40,888 bases of DNA, from assembly GCA_913052475.1 (NCBI GenBank), contig CAJXEJ010000018.1, positions 1 through 40,888 of the forward strand. Direction: 5' to 3'. The notes beneath the pieces are model-generated. The model made no database searches. It was not told the origin of the DNA and saw only the letters and a list, made by a program, of their open reading frames with translations. This DNA comes from an uncultured Dehalococcoidia bacterium. Lineage in GTDB: Bacteria > Chloroflexota > Dehalococcoidia > Lucifugimonadales > Lucifugimonadaceae. Made by a program: the position numbers and the translations under genes. Positions 1-7,458 of this stretch are shown piece after piece. Each line of letters begins with the position of its first letter. The first letter of the stretch is position 1.

Positions 1-54
1 CACGCCTCCCTGTCAAGGAGGAGATCGGCAGTTCGAATCTGCTCGGGATCGCCA
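1..54 (+). tRNA. tRNA-Asp(GTC), 3' part
   Basis: The window opens inside a tRNA. The anticodon arm is complete: stem CCTCC (5-9) pairs with GGAGG (17-21) around a seven-base loop whose anticodon GTC lies at 12-14. The T arm has a five-pair stem and the loop TTCGAAT. The acceptor strand ends with discriminator G at 51, as expected for tRNA-Asp, and CCA is encoded at 52-54. The acceptor 5' strand and D arm lie outside the window. Confidence 0.93.
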
Positions 55-66
55 TATAGACAATTC

Positions 67-94
67 CCATCGCCCTGGCGAACCAGGGCGATGG
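67..94 (+). terminator. Strong hairpin after the tRNA
   Basis: A perfect 12-bp inverted repeat (67-78 with 83-94) closes a CGAA tetraloop 12 bases after the tRNA CCA end. There is no clean T-run after it (cattta follows), so it is either a transcript-end hairpin or a processing structure for the tRNA transcript. The hairpin itself is read directly from the sequence. Its role is inferred. Confidence 0.55.
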
Positions 95-158
95 CATTTA
101 AGAACGAGTGTGCGGATTGTGCCTGGACTGTTTATTAGTTGCTAGGCCACCACACCAA

Positions 159-518
159 CTAAGATCGTTTGATTCGATTCAGTGCTTCGATGATGAAGTT
201 TTTATCTGCGTCGGGGAGCGTGCCAATATCACATGCAATCTCTTGATCTTCTGATCGCCCCCGAACCGATGTCCAAAGAATAGTCCTGCTGCACCTAGAA
301 CGCCCAAACGAGTTTGTAAATCTGCTCAACCTTGCTAACGCTCCGGCGTTTAGTCTCCCACCCATTCAGCCGTTCGATCAACTTCAAGAAGTTCAGCTAA
401 GTGATTCTGGCTCCACCCTCGCTGTATTCGCATCTGCCGAATCAAATCATCGGTTGAAATTCTGCGAACCAATCCTTCCAGTTTCGTTTGCTGGTCGTAA
501 AAGTGTTGGCGCTGGCAT
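159..518 (-). pseudogene. Frameshifted XRE-family HTH regulator
   Basis: The ATG at 518 has an excellent ribosome site (GGAGG). The protein can only be read by moving through frames on the minus strand. The first frame gives a helix-turn-helix (RGWSQNHLAELLEVD). A second gives its recognition-helix end (GWETKRRSVSKVEQIYKL). A third gives an acidic tail (DIGTLPDADKNFIIEALNRI) ending at 159. Together these match the usual XRE layout of HTH domain followed by a short helical tail. At least three shifts are needed, so the gene is decayed or badly mis-sequenced. It would have been a cytoplasmic DNA-binding regulator, target unknown. Confidence 0.6.
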
Positions 519-812
519 GTTCGCCTCCTGACTCACCAGGCACAATCCACACACTCGCTTAATCAGCATTAATTCATTTACATAATTACCAGCCAGTTTT
601 ATGCCGTGAAGGTCTGGCCATGTGAGGGTTATGTGGGTGAGTAGCAACCCTAGCCGAAGCCGTGGGGTGGAATACCCGGTAAAGGCGCTCTAGCGAACAG
701 GCGGTCTCGTACGCAACTTGATCGCTATATCCATGATCGGGTCATTCCGGTATGTTGCAACTGAACTGAGAATCTTCACTCCAAACATGCCAATTAGCCA
801 TTTGCGCCAATA
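519..812. other. Intergenic, no gene seen
   Basis: This 294-base gap separates the divergent broken XRE gene and the MBL-fold gene. Short minus-strand frames enter it but only as antisense of the MBL gene. It must carry the promoter of the MBL gene, but I see no convincing -35/-10 pair. Confidence 0.4.
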
Positions 813-1673
813 ATGTCGATCAACACACTCCAAATAGGCGACGTTCAAATAACTGGTCTCACCGATGGCAGTGTTTCGTTCGATCCACGGATACTGTTTC
901 CTGATGAATCGCTCGATGTCTGGGCGCCCTATTATGACCGGTTCCCGGAGTACTTCAGCGGGCAGTTTTTCAAGAATAACCTCGGCTCGTTCGTGTTTTC
1001 TTCGGACGGCCAACGAGTTCTGGTGGATTCGGGATTCGGTCCGCACGGCGATATGCTCGGTCATCCTGCACCCGGCGAACTAATCACCGACTTCGAACGA
1101 AACGGCATCGCACTCGATTCGATCGATACAGTGTTTCTCACCCACCTACACGGCGATCATGTGGGCTGGAACCTGCGAGAAGACCTCCCGGAGCGACCTC
1201 TCAGCTTCCCAAACGCCCGCTACCGGGTTCATGAAGCCGATTGGAACCACTTCACTACTGCTGAAATGCTCGACGATGAAGACAGTGGCGCGGCGACGAA
1301 TAGAAGCGTGCTGCCGCTCGAAGAGCAAGGCGTGCTCGATCTGATGGATGGTGAGACCGAACTTGCGCCCGGCATTACGGCGTTTCCGACACCTGGGCAC
1401 ACTCCGGGACACATGAGCCTGTTGATCGCTTCTGGCAACGAACGCGCTCTACTTATTGGCGACATGCTTGGCTCGCCGATGCAGGCGACCGAAACTGAAC
1501 TCCGCTACTCACCCGACTGGGACGGGCCGATGGGAGTCAGAGCCCGCAACGACATTCTCGATCGCGCAGAGAACGAAGAAGCTGTGGTGATCGGAAGCCA
1601 CTTGAGCTATCCGGGCTGGGGCACGATGATTCGATGGGAAGGCCGTCGATACTGGAAAGCACTTCAAGAATAG
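813..1673 (+). CDS. MBL-fold metallo-hydrolase
   Basis: A cytoplasmic metallo-beta-lactamase-fold hydrolase of 286 residues, a normal length. The zinc motif HLHGDH is at residues 111-116 (H111, H113, D115, H116). The other ligands are H196 in TPGHTPGH, D217 in LLIGD and H263 in IGSHL, so both metal sites look complete. The substrate cannot be named. The N-terminal half resembles the quorum-quenching lactonase/AttM-like and general MBL hydrolase group rather than glyoxalase II. There is no signal peptide. It is followed after 13 bases by a broken cupin gene and then by an amidohydrolase, suggesting a small degradative unit. The Shine-Dalgarno sequence is weak, so the start could lie slightly downstream. 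Confidence 0.88.
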   Translation: MSINTLQIGDVQITGLTDGSVSFDPRILFPDESLDVWAPYYDRFPEYFSGQFFKNNLGSFVFSSDGQRVLVDSGFGPHGDMLGHPAPGELITDFERNGIALDSIDTVFLTHLHGDHVGWNLREDLPERPLSFPNARYRVHEADWNHFTTAEMLDDEDSGAATNRSVLPLEEQGVLDLMDGETELAPGITAFPTPGHTPGHMSLLIASGNERALLIGDMLGSPMQATETELRYSPDWDGPMGVRARNDILDRAENEEAVVIGSHLSYPGWGTMIRWEGRRYWKALQE

Positions 1674-1686
1674 GAACGGGCTAATC

Positions 1687-2081
1687 ATGGCTGAGCAGGA
1701 CAACAACACTAGCAAGAACGTCTACAACTCGATTGACACAAGTTCGATCGAGTGGGATATCAGTCACAATCCGAAGCTCGGTGTCGATCTTGCACGCCTG
1801 ATGCTTCACAAAGATCCTGGTACCGGGGCGAAGATTCGCATGATCCGCTATCCGAAGGGCGTACTAAACCCCGAGCACACACGCCCGTACGGACACGGTA
1901 TTTTCGTGCTGGAAGGCAAACTTCAAACTCACTAGGGTGTGTACGCCCGGGTACATGGGTTTGGTTTCCACAGGGAGAGACAATGGAGCACGGCGCCACA
2001 AACGAAGGCGATATGGTAGTGGATTTCATCACCTATGGCGCTTTCGAAATCTACTACCACGACGAAAACAATAACGCGTAA
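1687..2081 (+). pseudogene. Cupin-domain protein with stop and frameshift
   Basis: Two overlapping frames make one small single-domain cupin of about 131 residues. The first (from ATG 1687) carries the first cupin motif half with HTRPYGHGIFVLEG and hits TAG at 1933-1935. The second frame resumes at PGTWVWFPQGE, followed by MEHGATNEGD, and ends at TAA 2081. The total length is 395 bases, one short of a whole codon number. The simplest explanation is both a nonsense codon (TAG) and loss of one C in the CCC run near 1950. Two lesions argue against a single sequencing error. The intact protein would have been a cytosolic metal-binding cupin. Its role is unknown. Confidence 0.7.
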
Positions 2082-2164
2082 GCTAGCCAACAGTCACCGC
2101 TGGCGGCAACGACCGCGGTCGGGTACGAGCGATACGAACTAGAAAGGCTTCGAGCAACACTTTC

Positions 2165-3424
2165 ATGACGACAAAGAGCATTTTCAAAGCAAAGCGAGTG
2201 GCGAACTCGGATGTTTCCGGTTGGCTTAAAGACCATGCTGTGATCGTTGAAAACGGCGTGATTACGTCGATCGAATCTTCTGTAAACGTGTCGTCACCCG
2301 GCGATTCGTACGACGTCCACGATCTCGGTGATGTGTCGCTACTTCCAGGCCTGATCGATGCTCACTCGCACATGCACTGCAGTGCCACTCACGATGCTCA
2401 AGCTCTAGCCCTTAGCGAAAACGATCAGCAGCTCACGATCCGCGCCACCAGCAACATGCGAAAAGCAGTCCTCGCCGGAACTACTACGGTCCGTGATCTG
2501 GGTTCACGTAACGAAGTCGCCTTTGCCGTCCGCCAGATGATCGAAGGTGGACACGTACCCGGCCCGCGACTGCTTCTTGCTGGAACTCCGATCACAATTA
2601 CGGCAGGACACTGCTGGTTCTTTGGTACTGAAGCCGACACCGAAGCTGAAGTGCGAACCGCTGTACGGAACCAGCGCAAACTGGGTGCGAACGTGATCAA
2701 GATGATGGCAACAGGCGGGATGTTCACTCCCACAGCAAATCCCCGCAAGCCGCAATACTCTGTAAAAGTGCTGAAAGCCGCCGTCGAAGAGGCGCACAGG
2801 ATGAACGTACCGATCGTCACTCACACGCTTTCTGCCCAGGGAACGCGAAACGTCGTTGAAGCTGGAGTCGACCACCTAATTCATTCTCGCTGGTACCACT
2901 CTGATCCCACCAAGGGCCTAGATTTCACACCCGACACGGTGAAGCAGATGGCAGATCAGGGCCAGTGGGTCGACCCCACGCTCGGTCACGTACTACTTGG
3001 TGTTGAAGCCAAGGCACGTGGCGAGATAGGTCCAATGGATCCGCACTGGGCAGTCTCGTTCAAAGTAGTTGGTGCCGACCAACACGTTGAAACGCTCAAC
3101 AAAATGCACGATGCCGGAGTCAGGTTCACCACGGGACTCGACATGGGTATGGCGTACGGAACACACGATCGCTCGGCTGCAAACGCCTGGGCACTGGTGG
3201 AAATGCTTGGATGGTCGAACTGGAAAGCGATCAACGCATCGACAGCTGGTACGGCTGAAGCGCTTGACCTCAACAAACAAATAGGCAGCCTTCAGGTGGG
3301 TATGATCGCCGATCTAGCTGCCTTTGGCGGAGATCCCGCACAGAACATTCGTGACATGGATAGGGCGTCGACCGTGGTTCAATCGGGACGCATGCTGAAG
3401 TTGAACGATACTGTTCTGGTTTAG
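2165..3424 (+). CDS. Amidohydrolase (imidazolonepropionase/prolidase-like)
   Basis: A metal-dependent amidohydrolase of the imidazolonepropionase-like/Xaa-Pro dipeptidase group (419 residues). It has an N-terminal beta-sandwich followed by a TIM barrel. The metal motif is AHSHMH with H67 and H69. K179 in NVIKMMATGG is the likely carbamylated lysine. H220 (VTH), H240 (LIH) and D326 (TTGLD) complete a binuclear site. The C-terminus returns to the sandwich with IGSLQVGMIADLAAFGGDP, typical of the family. No signal peptide is visible, so it should act in the cytoplasm on a cyclic amide, dipeptide or similar. The exact substrate is unknown. It lies 83 bases after the broken cupin gene and is probably co-transcribed with the MBL-fold gene. 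Confidence 0.9.
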   Translation: MTTKSIFKAKRVANSDVSGWLKDHAVIVENGVITSIESSVNVSSPGDSYDVHDLGDVSLLPGLIDAHSHMHCSATHDAQALALSENDQQLTIRATSNMRKAVLAGTTTVRDLGSRNEVAFAVRQMIEGGHVPGPRLLLAGTPITITAGHCWFFGTEADTEAEVRTAVRNQRKLGANVIKMMATGGMFTPTANPRKPQYSVKVLKAAVEEAHRMNVPIVTHTLSAQGTRNVVEAGVDHLIHSRWYHSDPTKGLDFTPDTVKQMADQGQWVDPTLGHVLLGVEAKARGEIGPMDPHWAVSFKVVGADQHVETLNKMHDAGVRFTTGLDMGMAYGTHDRSAANAWALVEMLGWSNWKAINASTAGTAEALDLNKQIGSLQVGMIADLAAFGGDPAQNIRDMDRASTVVQSGRMLKLNDTVLV

Positions 3425-3651
3425 CCCAGCACCGGATTGACTCGCGTCAACCGGCTTGGCCAGCCGATCAAACCCGGAATGCCAGTCTGCGCTGCAGCAG
3501 GATCGCCGGAAACAGCGGCTTGAACAATCGTGAGGGTCACACGAGCGCACGCGGCCAGTACAACAGTTACCGTGACGGCAAATACACCGCGTTGGCCATG
3601 CTTCGCGCTTAGTGCTGATGGAATTACTTTGCGAGATGTGCGTACTGACAT
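3421..3651 (-). CDS. Possible small membrane protein
   Basis: A 76-residue minus-strand frame, not recognised. In its favour, the ATG at 3651 follows a good ribosome site (AGAGAGG, five bases away) and residues 24-47 form a plausible single transmembrane segment after a basic N-terminus, consistent with N-in topology. It converges with the amidohydrolase, overlapping its stop by four bases. Against it, the frame has no homologue I know and could be chance. Treat it as hypothetical. Confidence 0.3.
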   Translation of the reverse strand: MSVRTSRKVIPSALSAKHGQRGVFAVTVTVVLAACARVTLTIVQAAVSGDPAAAQTGIPGLIGWPSRLTRVNPVLG

Positions 3652-4091
3652 TTAGGCCTCTCTTATCGATATGCAGTTGGACTCGGGGGCTTGAGCCGAA
3701 CTCACCCATGGATACCTGTTCACAACCGGTGTAGCGGATGCCGCTGCCTCAAGATGGCAGTAAACATCGATCGCTTAGTAGGTTGAATCGCCTAAAGCTA
3801 TTGCGGAAACGCACAAATCCTCAGTTTATTTGAACTTGCACGACTGAACTGCGCCCAATTCAGATTGTCATCAGGATTCTCTCAGTCCCAATAATAAAAG
3901 CCGGATTGTTGATAGCCACAATGTCTTCACGGTTATCACCTAGTGTGTTCAACGCATTGACCAGAACTCTGGCTGCGTCGAATCAACTCAAGCGAGAGCT
4001 ACAACCGCGGCGTGGTCGACGTATTGCAGCCTTACCCGGTGCAAATTAAACGCCCGGCAAACAGCGGCCCGCTGGTAAGTGAGTGATAGGG
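3652..4091. other. Intergenic, nothing recognised
   Basis: About 440 bases with stops in all frames and no RNA gene, repeat copy or terminator that I can defend. Confidence 0.4.
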
Positions 4092-4208
4092 ATGGGAATT
4101 CAAATGTTGAACTTCCAGTCATGCCCGAAATGCACCGCCGACACCATCGAACAAAATTCCGATGCCCATGGCAACTATATCCAGTGCCTCAATTGTGTAT
4201 TCATGTGA
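4092..4208 (+). CDS. Small zinc-ribbon protein
   Basis: A 38-codon frame with two CxxC knuckles: CPKC (residues 11-14) and CLNC (32-35), separated by 17 residues, with an aromatic/hydrophobic end (VFM). This is the layout of a one-finger zinc ribbon. A second in-frame ATG at 4104 gives a 34-residue version starting MLNFQSCPKC. The GGGA upstream of 4104 slightly favours that start. The protein would be cytoplasmic and probably structural or nucleic-acid binding. It may be truncated, because related zinc ribbons usually continue with Gly-Phe after the second CxxC. It lies 250 bases upstream of the two-component genes on the same strand. Confidence 0.5.
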   Translation: MGIQMLNFQSCPKCTADTIEQNSDAHGNYIQCLNCVFM

Positions 4209-4458
4209 GATCTGCCCCAGATTGTGTCGGAGGTGGTTTTAATCACTACTCACGACACCCCAGAGAACTCCATGCCGCCGAATTGGAGTCAACAAACGTA
4301 ATCGCTTGATACTTAAAGTGGTTCCTCATGTGATCATCACGTTTTCTAGGCATGGGATACACAGCCTTATTTATTTCATCACGATCCATTCGCACCATTT
4401 ATCGGCTCCGTGAAATAACATTCAATGCATTCTTAAATCTCAATCTGGATCTTGATCT

Positions 4459-6210
4459 TTGACAGAACGACCAATCTCGCTTCGCAGGGCAGCAGAAATA
4501 ATCGGCGTCCACCACTCAACGCTTGCTCGAGCGGTCGCGCGCGGCGATATCCAGCCCGTCACCGCTACTCCCGGCGGCTGGAATCGGTTCTCAAGACGCG
4601 ATATCGATCTCTACGCCCAAGCACTTGAAGTGTCAAAGGCTGCACGTATCCAGATCGACGCACCAGTTCTCGACCGCGCACTCGGTGATATTCCGAAGCT
4701 CGCTCGAGAACTGACAGGTGCCGAATTCGCAGCCGTTACGGTTCAAGAACCTGACGGTCGACCACTACGCATCTACCACGACGGCCTAGCAGCCGATACC
4801 GACTGGAAATCTCAGGAGCTTCCGCGTGGTCGTGGTGTCTTAGGCAAGCTTGGTAAAGCCGACTCTCCCTTGAGGCTGGACGATCTTTCCAAGCACCCTG
4901 ATTCCTACGGCTTCCCACCGTGGCACCCTCCGATGGGGGCACTACTCGGAGTTCAGGTTGCCAACAGGTCCGGTCTGAAGGCCAATCTATATCTCGCTAA
5001 TTCTCCGGGTAAACGAAAGTTCACGCTGGACGACGAGCATCAACTCACTCAGCTCACTCATTTCGCTCAACTGGCACTTGATTCGGCGAACCTGTACGAA
5101 AAAGAGCGCGAAAACCGCGTACTCGCTGAGTCGGCCGAGCGTCGACTCCAAGCCGTCATCGAAGAATCGACGGTGGGTGTTGTGATCGTTGAAGCGGGTA
5201 CGCGGTCCCTGCTTGGGTCCAGCCAGGAAGCAAGACGCCTGTTTGATCACTCGCTCGATTTTGGCATGTCGCTCGACGAACTGAACCAACTCGCCACCCT
5301 CTACAACAGCGATGGCAAATTAGTGACCCATGATGAGCTGCCTCTCGAAATGGCTCTCACCAATAGAAAGCAGTTCCGGCCGCAGGATATGTTGTTCGAA
5401 CGCACCAATGGATCGAGAGTGCCAGTAGTTGTGACCGCAGCTCCGATTGGAGCCGATGATGGCGGACTCGATTCTGCAGTGCAGATTTTCCAGGACGTCA
5501 CGCAGATTCATGAAATCGATGACGCTAAGAGTGAGTTTTTATCGATGATCACTCACGACCTTCGATCACCTCTGGCGACCATCAAAGGAATGACCGGTTC
5601 GCTCAAGGTGACCTCTCGATCTGAGAGCGAAGTTTCACAGGGGCTGGATGCGATCGACGAGGAAGTCGACCACATGACGGAACTCGTCTCCAACATCCTC
5701 GATATGTCGCGTATAGAATCTGGGACCCGTGGAGTTGAACAAGAAATCTGCCACATGGCCGATATTGTTCAGGACGCCGTTCGGCGAACGATGAGTTCTC
5801 GCCACGGTATAGATCGAACAGTCAACACCACTGTGCCGATCGGATTCCCGGAAATGTACGCCGACCCGGGCCAGTTAGGACGTGTGCTGGACAATCTACT
5901 CAGCAATGCGATGAAATATGCACCTGGAAATGTGGAGATCGTAAATTCGTACAATGCCATCACTGACACTGTTCGTACTGAAGTGATCGACCAGGGTGAA
6001 GGCATCCCCACGTCGCAGCGCGAAGAGATTTTCGACAAATTCTATCGCCTCCGAGAAGGGCGAACACGAGGACGTGAAGGTTCAGGGCTTGGGCTCGCAA
6101 TTTGTAAATCCGTAGTTGGAGCGCACGGCGGCAAGATCGGCGTCTCCAACAATTCTGAGGGTGGCGCCACTTTCTGGTTTGAAATACCAAGAGACCCCGT
6201 CCAAGCATGA
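4459..6210 (+). CDS. HTH-GAF-PAS sensor histidine kinase
   Basis: A soluble sensor kinase of 583 residues with no membrane segment. Domain order: an excisionase/MerR-like helix-turn-helix (about 5-56, SLRRAAEIIGVHHSTLARAV then WNRFSRRDIDLYA), GAF (about 65-212), PAS (about 228-350), HisKA with phospho-acceptor H366 in ITHDLRSPL, and HATPase with N-box N479/N483, G1 DQGEGIP (511-517) and G2 GSGLGLA (541-547). All catalytic boxes are intact. The start is TTG; no upstream ATG fits. Its TGA overlaps the ATG of the response regulator, so the two are translationally coupled and are surely partners. The N-terminal HTH on a kinase is unusual and could let it bind DNA directly. The signal is unknown, presumably a small cytoplasmic molecule bound by GAF or PAS. 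Confidence 0.92.
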   Translation: MTERPISLRRAAEIIGVHHSTLARAVARGDIQPVTATPGGWNRFSRRDIDLYAQALEVSKAARIQIDAPVLDRALGDIPKLARELTGAEFAAVTVQEPDGRPLRIYHDGLAADTDWKSQELPRGRGVLGKLGKADSPLRLDDLSKHPDSYGFPPWHPPMGALLGVQVANRSGLKANLYLANSPGKRKFTLDDEHQLTQLTHFAQLALDSANLYEKERENRVLAESAERRLQAVIEESTVGVVIVEAGTRSLLGSSQEARRLFDHSLDFGMSLDELNQLATLYNSDGKLVTHDELPLEMALTNRKQFRPQDMLFERTNGSRVPVVVTAAPIGADDGGLDSAVQIFQDVTQIHEIDDAKSEFLSMITHDLRSPLATIKGMTGSLKVTSRSESEVSQGLDAIDEEVDHMTELVSNILDMSRIESGTRGVEQEICHMADIVQDAVRRTMSSRHGIDRTVNTTVPIGFPEMYADPGQLGRVLDNLLSNAMKYAPGNVEIVNSYNAITDTVRTEVIDQGEGIPTSQREEIFDKFYRLREGRTRGREGSGLGLAICKSVVGAHGGKIGVSNNSEGGATFWFEIPRDPVQA

Positions 6211-6245
6211 TGCACAACAACCCACAGCGAGAGGGCGGAGCAGAT

Positions 6246-6965
6246 ATGACATCCGCGAATCACCGACTTGAAAACCTAGGCGTGCTCGTGGTCGATGACG
6301 ACCCTAAAATCCGACGACTCGTCGCAACCCACCTCGGACAGTCGGGTTTCGAGATATTTCTCGCAGCCAACGGCGAGGAAGCCATTTATCAGGCTTCCCT
6401 TCACCAGCCCGGTGTTGTTGTGCTTGATCTGGATATGCCAGGTATCGATGGCTTCGAGACGCTGTCTCGACTCCGTGAGTGGTACACCGACCCGGTAATC
6501 ATCCTTTCGGCGACCGATCAAGAGCAGGAAAAAGTTCGTGCCCTCGATATCGGTGCCGACGACTACATCACGAAGCCATTCGGAACAGAAGAGCTTGCCG
6601 CCAGAATTCGTGCCGCCAGTAGGCGTGCCGAGCGTCTGGAGAGCGCAGCCAACACTGCCGATCCGATCGTGCAGGCAGGTTCGTTCAAGATCGATCTTCC
6701 CGCACGGATCGTCTATCGCGAGGGTGAGGAAGTTCGCCTCACCCGGACCGAGTACGACCTACTACGGTCGCTCGCCGTGAACGCAGGAAAGGTAATGACT
6801 CACCGGCAGCTGCTGCAATCGGTCTGGGGGCCTGAATACGGTGAAGAGACCGAGTATCTTCGGACGTTCGTAAAACAGCTTCGGCGAAAACTCGAAGAAG
6901 ATCCCTCACGGCCCAAGCAGATCCTCACCGAACCCGGCGTCGGCTACCGGCTGTTTATTAATTAG
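6246..6965 (+). CDS. OmpR/KdpE-family response regulator
   Basis: A two-component response regulator. The receiver domain has an acidic pocket (VVDDDP), phospho-acceptor Asp in VVLDLDMPG (D74 counting from the upstream ATG at 6207), Ser/Thr switch in ILSAT and Lys in ITKPFG. The C-terminal winged helix is complete (LTRTEYDLLRSLAVNAGKV through EPGVGYRLF), so it acts as a DNA-binding transcription factor. I chose the ATG at 6246 because GGAG lies six bases upstream. The ATG at 6207, which overlaps the kinase stop, adds 13 residues and cannot be excluded. The receiver is closest in feel to KdpE, but no kdp transport genes are in the window. Target genes are unknown. Confidence 0.92.
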   Translation: MTSANHRLENLGVLVVDDDPKIRRLVATHLGQSGFEIFLAANGEEAIYQASLHQPGVVVLDLDMPGIDGFETLSRLREWYTDPVIILSATDQEQEKVRALDIGADDYITKPFGTEELAARIRAASRRAERLESAANTADPIVQAGSFKIDLPARIVYREGEEVRLTRTEYDLLRSLAVNAGKVMTHRQLLQSVWGPEYGEETEYLRTFVKQLRRKLEEDPSRPKQILTEPGVGYRLFIN

Positions 6966-7001
6966 CGGATCGATCGGCAATCCGGTCATCTGGGCACGTC
7001 A

Positions 7002-7050
7002 GACTTCCCGATCGCAGCACAGCGTAGTGGAGAGATCTCGCGTAGCCCAA
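7002..7050 (+). repeat. Dispersed repeat type A, copy 1
   Basis: A diverged copy of the intergenic element whose core reads CGACCGAAGC followed by AAGTGGAGAGACC and TTCGG. Here the core is CGATCGCAGC, then GTAGTGGAGAGATC. The same element occurs near 19371, 24351, 31591, 37601 and 40040. Confidence 0.55.
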
Positions 7051-7085
7051 CGCTCAATTCAGGCGAACTCGCCAGTGCAAGTCGA

Positions 7086-7205
7086 CTAAATCGAATCTTC
7101 GCGTACCAGCATCGCCTATTTGCGCTCTACGTCCCATCGGTAACCGGCGAGGCCGTCATCGGCACGCAATGCCCGGTGGCACGATACGAACACGACGTTC
7201 TCGCG
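7086..7205 (-). pseudogene. Remnant of methylated-DNA-cysteine methyltransferase C-terminus
   Basis: A minus-strand frame ending at TAG 7088 reads ENVVFVSCHRALRADDGL then AGYRWDVERK, an internal TAG (7116-7118) and AMLVRE. This matches the active-site end of Ogt/Ada-type O6-alkylguanine methyltransferases, where PCHRVVRADGGLGGY is followed by ERK and a helix. The acceptor Cys is still encoded but Pro is replaced by Ser, a stop splits the last helix and another stop lies just upstream. Only the C-terminal 40 residues are detectable. Confidence 0.6.
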
Positions 7206-7458
7206 TTTTCACGGCGAACACGAACTCGCCATCAAATGCAGCGTTTCGTTAGCAAATCAAGTTCCAACACAATTGGCCCGTCTCAGGCGTGATTGTTTGT
7301 ATCGTCAATTGCCTCCACTCCGTTTCCTTGCACAGATACAAAGAATAGTTACCTTACGCGAAACGCACTACCGGTTCTTTCGGTCAAATTCTCAGCAGAT
7401 ATTCAAGGTGGTGGGATTTCGAAGAATCCGATGACTTCACGAAGGACTCGTAAACCTA
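7206..7458. other. Intergenic, possible further decay
   Basis: This 253-base stretch lies between the methyltransferase remnant and the end of the xylonate dehydratase gene. Any N-terminal part of the methyltransferase would lie here, but I cannot recognise it. No terminator with a T-run is visible for the dehydratase gene. Confidence 0.35.

Noticed and set aside
690-1064. 124-residue minus-strand frame
   Set aside because: It is antisense to the MBL-fold gene for most of its length, has no family features and lacks a ribosome site.
4079-4309. 76-residue frame over the zinc-ribbon gene
   Set aside because: It reads the same DNA in a different frame; the zinc-ribbon frame has the CxxC pairs and is preferred.
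6246-6965. KdpE, regulator of potassium transport
   Set aside because: The receiver is KdpE-like, but the partner kinase has none of the KdpD sensor domains and no kdpFABC genes are present.
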